From: Lentzea sp.
GTDB taxonomy: Bacteria > Actinomycetota > Actinomycetes > Mycobacteriales > Pseudonocardiaceae
Assembly: GCA_030146905.1 (NCBI GenBank)
Contig: JASLAV010000147.1
Span: 1-5,964 of the forward strand
Direction of reading: 5' to 3'
DNA: 5,964 bases
A model generated the notes under the pieces. That model was not told where the DNA came from. It was given only the letters and a program-made list of their open reading frames with translations, and made no database searches. Positions 1 through 4,222 of this stretch are shown here, piece by piece. Position numbers and translations under genes: made by a program. How positions within the stretch are numbered: the first letter of the stretch is position 1; every line of letters begins with the position of its first letter.

Positions 1-75
1 GACTCGTCCTTCATGACGGCGTCGAACTTCCTCGTGGACGGCGGCATCGCCGGCGCGTACGTGACACCGCTCTAG
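1..75 (+). CDS. 3' end of a short-chain dehydrogenase/reductase (SDR) gene, partial
   Basis: The first frame reads 24 residues (DSSFMTASNFLVDGGIAGAY, then VTPL) and stops at TAG 73-75. The pattern S-F-M-T-x-x-x-x-L-V-D-G-G is the C-terminal signature of classical NAD(P)-dependent SDR oxidoreductases, where it lies after the substrate-binding loop. The usual TG of this motif is TA here. The AYVTPL ending resembles SDRs of sugar or sugar-acid catabolism, but so short a tail cannot give the substrate. The Rossmann fold and the YxxxK active site lie upstream of the window. A GntR/FadR-type regulator follows after only two bases, which suggests one transcript and possibly coupled translation. Confidence 0.8.
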   Translation, partial: DSSFMTASNFLVDGGIAGAYVTPL

Positions 76-77
76 CC

Positions 78-776
78 GTGGATGAACCCGCGCAGGAAGC
101 GGTGTTCCGCCCCGTGCGGGCGGGCAACGCCTTCGAGGAGACCGTCGAACGGCTCATGCAGTCCATCCGGCTCGGCGTCGTCGCGCCGGGTGAACGGCTG
201 CCGCCGGAGAGGGAGCTGGCCACCCGGCTCGGCGTGAGCCGGGTGACCGTGCGCGAGGCCATCAGGTCGTTGCAGGAGAACGACTACGTCGAGTCGCGGC
301 GCGGCCGCTACGGCGGCACGTTCGTCAACGAGGAGATCCCGAAGCCCGCTCCCGGCAGGGAGTTCGGCGACGTCGACGACGTGCTGACGCTGCGCAAGGT
401 GCTGGAGACGGGCGCCGCGGAGACGGCGGCCGGCCGCTCGCTCGGGCCGTCGGAACGGCGCGGGCTGCGGGCGAGGCTCGAGGAGGCGTCCACCGCGTCG
501 CTCGCCGAGTACCGGCGCAAGGACTCCCGGCTGCACCTCGCGATCGCCGAGGCGACCGGGTCCGCCGCGCTCACCGCCGCCGTCGCCGAGTCGCGGATGC
601 GCGCGAACGAGATGCTGGACAACATCCCGCTGCTCGAACCGAACCTCGCGCACTCCAACGCCCAGCACGAACGCATCATCACCTCCATTTTGGACGGAGA
701 TCCGGCGTCGGCGCGCCAGGCCATGGCCGAGCACCTCGACGGCACGGCGTCGCTGCTGCGCGGCTTCCTCGTCTGA
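78..776 (+). CDS. GntR-family transcriptional regulator, FadR subfamily (wHTH + FCD domain)
   Basis: This is a 232-aa DNA-binding regulator. Residues about 18-85 form the GntR winged helix: a helix around FEETVERLMQSIRLG, then PGERLPPERELATRLGVSR and VTVREAIRSLQ, which is the family's recognition-helix signature, then the wing (ESRRGRYGGTFV). Residues about 98-230 form an all-helical FCD ligand-binding domain. D149, H153, H197 and H219 are placed like the residues that often bind a metal and a carboxylate ligand in this family. The length is normal for FadR-type proteins. The start is GTG at 78, two bases after the SDR stop. It has no clear Shine-Dalgarno sequence, so it may be translated by reinitiation from the upstream gene. 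A downstream ATG at 82 is out of frame. The protein probably controls the SDR operon in response to a small organic acid, but the ligand cannot be read from the sequence. It is not necessarily a fatty-acid regulator: FadR here names only the subfamily. Confidence 0.93.
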   Translation: MDEPAQEAVFRPVRAGNAFEETVERLMQSIRLGVVAPGERLPPERELATRLGVSRVTVREAIRSLQENDYVESRRGRYGGTFVNEEIPKPAPGREFGDVDDVLTLRKVLETGAAETAAGRSLGPSERRGLRARLEEASTASLAEYRRKDSRLHLAIAEATGSAALTAAVAESRMRANEMLDNIPLLEPNLAHSNAQHERIITSILDGDPASARQAMAEHLDGTASLLRGFLV

Positions 777-781
777 TCCGC

Positions 782-797
782 CGGACTGCCGGGTCCG
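782..797 (+). terminator. Possible weak terminator hairpin after the GntR gene
   Basis: CGGAC (782-786) and GTCCG (793-797) are perfect inverted arms of 5 bp around a 6-base GC-rich loop, beginning five bases after the regulator's TGA. No U-tract follows, which is common in actinobacteria. The stem is short for a terminator. The same arm sequences recur in the dyad at 911-927, so a protein-binding role is an alternative. Confidence 0.3.
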
Positions 798-871
798 CTC
801 CGGTGTGGGAAGATCGGTGCCTGGGGCCAGACAACCTGAAAACGTTTGCAAGCGCGATTGTCCTGTTGTCA

Positions 872-891
872 TGTTCATTCCGCGTGGAACA
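872..891. repeat. Short inverted repeat in the acyl-CoA synthetase upstream region
   Basis: TGTTC (872-876) and GAACA (887-891) are inverted arms 10 bases apart. In a shifted register, TTCC (878-881) and GGAA (886-889) also pair. It lies 71 bases before the acyl-CoA synthetase start and could be part of a regulator site or promoter region. The arms are short, and a repeat this size can occur by chance. Confidence 0.2.
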
Positions 892-910
892 GCACTTGGC
901 GTGAGCCTTG

Positions 911-927
911 CGGACAGTTACCGTCCG
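911..927. promoter_or_regulatory. Putative operator: 17-bp dyad CGGACAGTTACCGTCCG
   Basis: The sequence is an odd-length palindrome centred on base 919. Seven of the eight base pairs around the central T match (CGGACnGTnACnGTCCG). It lies 35 bases before the ATG of the acyl-CoA synthetase gene and upstream of its ribosome-binding site. Palindromes of this length and symmetry are typical of TetR-family operators, and TetR proteins commonly control acyl-CoA metabolism genes in actinobacteria. No TetR gene is in the window, and the neighbouring GntR/FadR protein would be expected to prefer a T-G-T-n-n-n-A-C-A type core, which this is not. I infer repression near the transcription start. No clear -10/-35 pair could be assigned. 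Confidence 0.45.
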
Positions 928-950
928 AACACCTCGGGGACTTGCAGCGC

Positions 951-956
951 GAGGAG
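951..956 (+). promoter_or_regulatory. Ribosome-binding site deciding the acyl-CoA synthetase start
   Basis: GAGGAG stands six bases before the ATG at 963, which is good Shine-Dalgarno spacing. This supports 963 rather than the in-frame TTG at 960 or the far upstream TTG at 846. A start at 846 would run coding sequence through the dyad region. Confidence 0.75.
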
Positions 957-962
957 CTGTTG

Positions 963-2606
963 ATGCCAGGGTTGCGCAAGGTGTTTCGCGACGCCATGGG
1001 CCGGGTGCACTCACTGCGCGTTCTGTCCGCCGCGGGCATGGTGAGTCTCACGAACGTGAAGATGTCCATGCAGGCGCTGAGAGAGGTCCAGGTCTGGGGG
1101 CCGAACGTCACGGCGCTGCGCCGCGCCGTCCGGCTGAACCCCGACGGCGTCGCGATCGTCGACGAACGCGGTTCGGTGACCTACAGGCAGCTCGACCGGC
1201 GTTCGAACGCGATCGCGCAGGGGTTGCGCGCGCTGGGCGTGCAGCACATGCACATCGTCGCGGTCATGTGCCGCAACCACCGGGGCATGGTCGAGTCGTT
1301 GCTGGCGTGCGCGAAGCTCGGTGCGCGGGTGCTGCTGGTGAACACGGGTTTCGGCGCGCCGGTCGTCCTCGACCTCCTGCAACGCGAACGGGCGTCGCTC
1401 GTCATCCACGACGAGGAGTTCACGCCGTTGTTCCACCAGCTGCCGCCGTCGATCCCGCGGTGGCTGGCCTGGTCGCGCGACGGGCTCGACCGCCGCACGC
1501 CGACGCTGGACCAGCTGGTGGCCAAGGCGCCGCGCGGGGAGCTCGAACCACCCCGCGAACCCGGCGTCGTCATCCAGCTGACGTCCGGGACCACCGGCAC
1601 GCCGAAGGGCACCGCGCGCGAGATCAAGTCGGTGCTGACCGCGTCCGACTTCCTCGACCGCATCCCGATGAGGGCGAACGAGTCGACGTTCATCGCCGCC
1701 CCGATCTTCCACTCGGTCGGCTACTCGCACCTGACGCTCGCGATGTCGCTGGGCTCGCGCGCGGTGCTGCACCGCCGGTTCGACCCGCGCAAGACGCTGT
1801 GGTCGGTGCAGGGGCAGCGCTGCACGACGCTCGTGCTGGTGCCGACGATGCTGCAGCGGATCATGGAACTGGACCGCTCGGTGATCGACTCGTTCGACCT
1901 GAGCCACCTGAGCGTGGTGTTCTCCTCCGGCGCGCCGATCGCGCCCGACCTCGTCCAGCGCACCATGGCCGTGCTGGGGCCGGTGCTCTACAACCTCTAC
2001 GGCTCGACGGAAGTCGCCGTCGCCACCATCGCCACACCGGAGGACCTCGCGGCGGCGCCGTCCAGCGTGGGCCTGCCGCCGCACAACTGCATCGTGCGCC
2101 TCTACGACGAGAACGGGAACCGCATCACGCGGTCGTTCGTGACGGGCCGGATCTACGTGCGCGGCTCGCTCACCGTCGGCGCCTACACCGACGGCTCGCA
2201 GAAGGACTCCATCGACGGGCTCGTCGCGACCGGCGACCTCGGGCACTTCGACCCCAGCGGCCGGTTGTACTTCGACGGCCGCGAGGACGACATGATCGTG
2301 TCCGGCGGCGAGAACGTGTACCCGGTCGAGGTCGAGAACCTGCTGATGACGCACTACCGCGTGCGCGACGCGGTGGTGCTCGGCGTGCCGGACCCCGAGT
2401 ACGGGCAACGGCTGCGCGCGTTCGTCGTCCCGGTGGCGGGGGCGCGGATCGACGTGCGGGAGCTGCGCGAGTTCGTGCGGACCCGCCTGGCGCGGCACAA
2501 GGTCCCGCGCGAGGTGGTGGTCGTGCCGAAGCTGCCGCGCAACGCGACCGGCAAGGTGCTGCGCCGTCAGCTCATGTCGATCCGGCTGGGCCCGCAGCCC
2601 CAGTGA
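963..2606 (+). CDS. AMP-binding fatty acyl-CoA synthetase (FadD-like)
   Basis: This 547-aa adenylate-forming enzyme is predicted to activate a carboxylic acid with ATP to an acyl-AMP and then transfer it to coenzyme A. The canonical motifs appear in order: the phosphate-binding loop LTSGTTGTPKG (206-216), a substrate-pocket stretch FHSVGYSHL (249-257), YGSTE (346-350), TGRIYVRG (394-401), TGDLG (423-427), the hinge region GREDDMIVSGGENVYP (439-454), and PRNATGKVLRR (525-535) with the catalytic lysine K531. The catalytic set looks complete. About 50 residues precede the AMP-binding core and form a basic, helical extension, as in mycobacterial FadD2/FadD12-type ligases. There is no signal peptide, so the protein is probably cytoplasmic or membrane-associated. 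The chain-length preference cannot be read, and a medium- or long-chain fatty acid is the default inference. The gene appears monocistronic: it has its own upstream region with a dyad (911-927) and a strong terminator downstream (2682-2734). Confidence 0.93.
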   Translation: MPGLRKVFRDAMGRVHSLRVLSAAGMVSLTNVKMSMQALREVQVWGPNVTALRRAVRLNPDGVAIVDERGSVTYRQLDRRSNAIAQGLRALGVQHMHIVAVMCRNHRGMVESLLACAKLGARVLLVNTGFGAPVVLDLLQRERASLVIHDEEFTPLFHQLPPSIPRWLAWSRDGLDRRTPTLDQLVAKAPRGELEPPREPGVVIQLTSGTTGTPKGTAREIKSVLTASDFLDRIPMRANESTFIAAPIFHSVGYSHLTLAMSLGSRAVLHRRFDPRKTLWSVQGQRCTTLVLVPTMLQRIMELDRSVIDSFDLSHLSVVFSSGAPIAPDLVQRTMAVLGPVLYNLYGSTEVAVATIATPEDLAAAPSSVGLPPHNCIVRLYDENGNRITRSFVTGRIYVRGSLTVGAYTDGSQKDSIDGLVATGDLGHFDPSGRLYFDGREDDMIVSGGENVYPVEVENLLMTHYRVRDAVVLGVPDPEYGQRLRAFVVPVAGARIDVRELREFVRTRLARHKVPREVVVVPKLPRNATGKVLRRQLMSIRLGPQPQ

Positions 2607-2681
2607 GTACTTGGCCGGAACGCGCGACACGGCAGAACGAGGGGGACTGATCCGGCCGTGACGCGCGTTCCTGGTTTTGGG

Positions 2682-2734
2682 GAGCGCACGACCCGCGTCG
2701 TCGGGGATCGGGCAGAAACGCGGGTCGTGCGCTC
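2682..2734. terminator. Strong bidirectional terminator: perfect 17-bp inverted repeat
   Basis: GAGCGCACGACCCGCGT (2682-2698) and ACGCGGGTCGTGCGCTC (2718-2734) are exact reverse complements of 17 bp, separated by 19 bases. The hairpin lies between two convergent genes: 76 bases after the acyl-CoA synthetase stop and 7 bases beyond the stop of the minus-strand membrane-protein gene. It can therefore serve both strands. Neither side has a U-tract. GC-rich stems without U-tracts are widespread at actinobacterial gene ends. A dispersed intergenic repeat is an additional possibility. Confidence 0.75.
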
Positions 2735-2740
2735 GGTCGG

Positions 2741-3244
2741 TCACCGCTCGAAGCGGTCACCCCTGTCACCGCGGTCGCCGAACGGGCCGCGCTCGTCGAA
2801 CCTGTCGCCACCGCGATCGGGTCCGCGCTCGCCGCGCTCGTACATCCGCACGTGGCCGGGGCCACCGCGGTGGTCGAACCTGTTCGCCGCGACCGCTCCC
2901 ACGACGCCGCCGCCGAGGACGAGGCCCAGCAGGCCCACGGCGACCAGCTGGGTGGCGCGGTGGCCGGCGAAACGCCGCACGCGGCCGGGACCGGCGGCCA
3001 CCGGCGTCGCCGCGGCGGGAGGAGGCGGTGGCGGGGCTTCGGCCGCGGTCGCCGCCGCGGGTGCCTCCTGCGCCGGCGTGGCTGGCTGTCCCGCCGCCGG
3101 CAGTTCCGAGGTCGGTTGTTGACCGGGCGTGGCCGGTGCGCCGGCCGGCAGCGGGGTGGTCGCCTGGTCCGGTGCGGGCCGGGCCGCCCGCGGGTCGTTC
3201 TCCGACGGCTCCTGCGGTGGAGGCGTCTGTCCCTGCTCGCTCAT
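2741..3244 (-). CDS. Single-pass membrane protein with Pro/Ala-rich N-terminus and Gly-Asp-Arg tail, function unknown
   Basis: I do not recognise a family for this 167-aa protein. Residues 1-86 are low-complexity Pro/Ala/Gln/Thr with a run of six prolines (71-76). A basic patch, RVRRFAGHR (88-96), precedes one hydrophobic segment (about 99-120, QLVAVGLLGLVLGGGVVGAV and on). The C-terminal 47 residues are highly charged and repetitive (GERGPDRGGDRFDERG, GDRGDRGDRFER). The basic residues before the membrane segment favour a cytoplasmic N-terminus and an extracellular tail, though the tail is itself arginine-rich. The ATG at 3244 is preceded closely by GAGGA and overlaps the stop of the upstream 104-aa gene in an ATGA, pointing to translational coupling. 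Codons are strongly GC-ending in this frame, and a terminator hairpin begins seven bases after the stop. Longer in-frame extension upstream is possible (to about 3415) but would overlap the neighbour heavily. Actinobacteria carry many small Pro-rich anchored proteins like this, so it may be a cell-envelope protein. Confidence 0.75.
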   Translation of the reverse strand: MSEQGQTPPPQEPSENDPRAARPAPDQATTPLPAGAPATPGQQPTSELPAAGQPATPAQEAPAAATAAEAPPPPPPAAATPVAAGPGRVRRFAGHRATQLVAVGLLGLVLGGGVVGAVAANRFDHRGGPGHVRMYERGERGPDRGGDRFDERGPFGDRGDRGDRFER

Positions 3245-3555
3245 GTCCTCAACGATGCGCCGCCGTGCTGAGCTGGGGCTGACAGCCACCTGTTCGTTTC
3301 CTGAAGCTCCCCGCTGTCCTGCGCGGAGTTCATCACGGGCCTGGCGCCTGCGAAGACGTGCCGCTGGTCGGCATAGGTGGCTCCGAAGAGCCCGGCGTCG
3401 AGAACGCCGGACCACAGGAAGTGCAACGTGGTGCGCGTGCCGTCACGGGCGTCGCGCCGCGCGTAGTGGTCGCGCAGGTCGGCGTACAGCAGGCGCAGCT
3501 CGTCCCGGTTGGACTCGGTGAGGCGGACCGGGCATTCGACGACGAGGTCGTGCAT
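3241..3555 (-). CDS. Small hypothetical protein, 104 aa, coupled to the membrane-protein gene
   Basis: This frame starts MHDLVVECPVRLTESNRDEL and contains RLLYADLRDHYARRDARDG, TTLHFLWSGVLDAGLF and YADQRHVFAGARPVM. It has no membrane segment, signal peptide or motif that I recognise. By hand count, 77 of its first 83 codons end in G or C, as expected for a real gene in this genome. The last 21 codons fall to 14 of 21, so the C-terminal tail may be poorly conserved or the result of a changed stop. The ATG at 3555 has GGAG at 3566-3563 on the minus strand, seven bases away. Its TGA (3243-3241) overlaps the next gene's ATG (3244-3242). That four-base overlap supports both genes and a shared transcript. 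The frames opposite it on the + strand are less consistent and have no good start signals. Confidence 0.65.
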   Translation of the reverse strand: MHDLVVECPVRLTESNRDELRLLYADLRDHYARRDARDGTRTTLHFLWSGVLDAGLFGATYADQRHVFAGARPVMNSAQDSGELQETNRWLSAPAQHGGASLRT

Positions 3556-3696
3556 GTCGGTGCTCCATTCGGCGGGCCGGACGCACAGCCTCCCCTCCCC
3601 GCGCACCGGAACGCATCCGGAAAACCACTCAGAAGCGGCTGGGTATGAATCTCGACCGGCACAAACCCGCTTGCGCCCACCGGGTTCAATCGGACC
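3556..3696. other. Divergent intergenic region between the minus-strand pair and the GNAT gene
   Basis: These 141 bases must hold the promoter of the minus-strand pair and probably that of the GNAT gene. The region is less GC-rich than its surroundings near 3621-3665. TATGAAT at 3644-3650 and TTCAAT at 3685-3690 resemble -10 elements on the + strand, but neither has a matching -35 at normal spacing. No strong inverted repeat was seen. Confidence 0.35.
3563..3566 (-). promoter_or_regulatory. Ribosome-binding site of the 104-aa gene
   Basis: GGAG on the minus strand lies seven bases before the ATG at 3555 and decides this start over longer in-frame extensions towards 3918, which would run antisense through the GNAT gene. 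Confidence 0.5.
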
Positions 3697-4188
3697 ATGG
3701 AACTGGTACCGCTCCGCATGGAGTTCGCCCAGGCGATGGCCGCCGGTGGCCCCGCCGACGATGAGGTCAACCGCCTCACCGGCACCCACGGCACGTTCAC
3801 GGTGGAGGATTACGAGGCGTACATCCAGCGCACGCTGAACGACCCCAACCGCTACACGCGCGCCATAACGGAGGACGGGAAGTACCTCGGCGAGGTCGTT
3901 CTCACCATCAATCCGCACAACCGGTCGGCCGGCATGCGGATCGCGTTGTGGGACGGTTTCGGCAAGGGCTACGGATCAATCGCGATCCGGCACGTCCTCG
4001 ACCACGCGTTCACCGAGCGCGGGCTGCACCGGGTGGACCTCGAGGTGTACGACTTCAACGAGCGCGCCATCCACGTCTACTCCAAACTCGGCTTCCGCGA
4101 GGAAGGCCGGTTGAGGGACGCGCTGCTCTGGGACGGCGTCTTCCACGACGCGATCGTCATGTCCATCTTGAGCACCGATAACATCTGA
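3697..4188 (+). CDS. GNAT-family N-acetyltransferase (RimJ/RimL-like)
   Basis: This 163-aa protein is predicted to transfer an acetyl group from acetyl-CoA to an amine. It has the Acetyltransf_3 (RimJ/RimL/SpeG-like) layout. The N-terminal strands and helices include [12 protein letters not shown] (36-47). A central strand, [10 protein letters not shown] (62-71), is followed by the acetyl-CoA pyrophosphate-binding loop GFGKGYG (87-93) with helix [12 protein letters not shown]. Then come [20 protein letters not shown] (111-130), with the conserved N121 and Y128, and the family's [17 protein letters not shown] ending (131-147). The length is slightly below the usual 170-190 aa but complete. The substrate may be a protein N-terminus, an amino acid, a polyamine or an antibiotic, and cannot be chosen from sequence. 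The start ATG at 3697 has no clear Shine-Dalgarno sequence, so a leaderless or weakly initiated mRNA is possible. thrS begins 34 bases after its stop on the same strand. Confidence 0.9.
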   Translation: MELVPLRMEFAQAMAAGGPADDEVNRLTGTHGTFTVEDYEAYIQRTLNDPNRYTRAITEDGKYLGEVVLTINPHNRSAGMRIALWDGFGKGYGSIAIRHVLDHAFTERGLHRVDLEVYDFNERAIHVYSKLGFREEGRLRDALLWDGVFHDAIVMSILSTDNI

Positions 4189-4212
4189 TCCGAACACCCG
4201 ACACTTCCCACT

Positions 4213-4217
4213 AGGAG
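4213..4217 (+). promoter_or_regulatory. Ribosome-binding site of thrS
   Basis: AGGAG lies five bases before GTG 4223, which is near-ideal spacing. It fixes the GTG start of thrS. The 34-base gap after the GNAT gene leaves no room for a T-box leader in front of this gene. Confidence 0.8.
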
Positions 4218-4222
4218 TCATC

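Noticed and set aside
911..927. Binding site for the neighbouring GntR/FadR protein
   Set aside because: FadR-subfamily sites usually have a T-G-T/A-C-A type core with shorter symmetry. This dyad has a different sequence and a length more like a TetR operator. It cannot be excluded, but it is not the best reading.
846..962. Longer acyl-CoA synthetase reading frame beginning at a TTG at 846
   Set aside because: There is no ribosome-binding site at 846, the extra 39 residues resemble no synthetase N-terminus, and they would run through the dyad. The ATG at 963 has GAGGAG at ideal spacing.
908..2650. Long open frames overlapping the acyl-CoA synthetase on both strands (908-2650 + and 1011-2744 -)
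   Set aside because: They are Arg/Ala- or His/Arg/Asp-rich low-complexity translations typical of high-GC shadow frames. They contain no motifs, and the true frame has every AMP-binding motif.
2739..2761. Inverted repeat of 10-bp arms with one mismatch over the stop of the membrane-protein gene
   Set aside because: It lies almost wholly inside codons for the GDRFER ending, and the repeated GDRF/GDR codons in that tail explain it. The perfect hairpin next to it is the better terminator.
2658..3282. Several + strand frames opposite the membrane-protein gene
   Set aside because: They are Arg/Pro/Gly-rich and overlap each other. The minus-strand frame has a coherent layout with one membrane segment and an adjacent terminator.
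3358..3648. 96-aa + strand frame opposite the 104-aa minus-strand gene
   Set aside because: It has no ribosome-binding site and a composition typical of a complement frame. The minus frame has an RBS, better codon bias and the ATGA overlap with the next gene.
4189..4222. T-box or other riboswitch in front of thrS
   Set aside because: Only 34 bases separate the GNAT stop from the thrS start, too short for a T-box, and no specifier or antiterminator sequence is seen.
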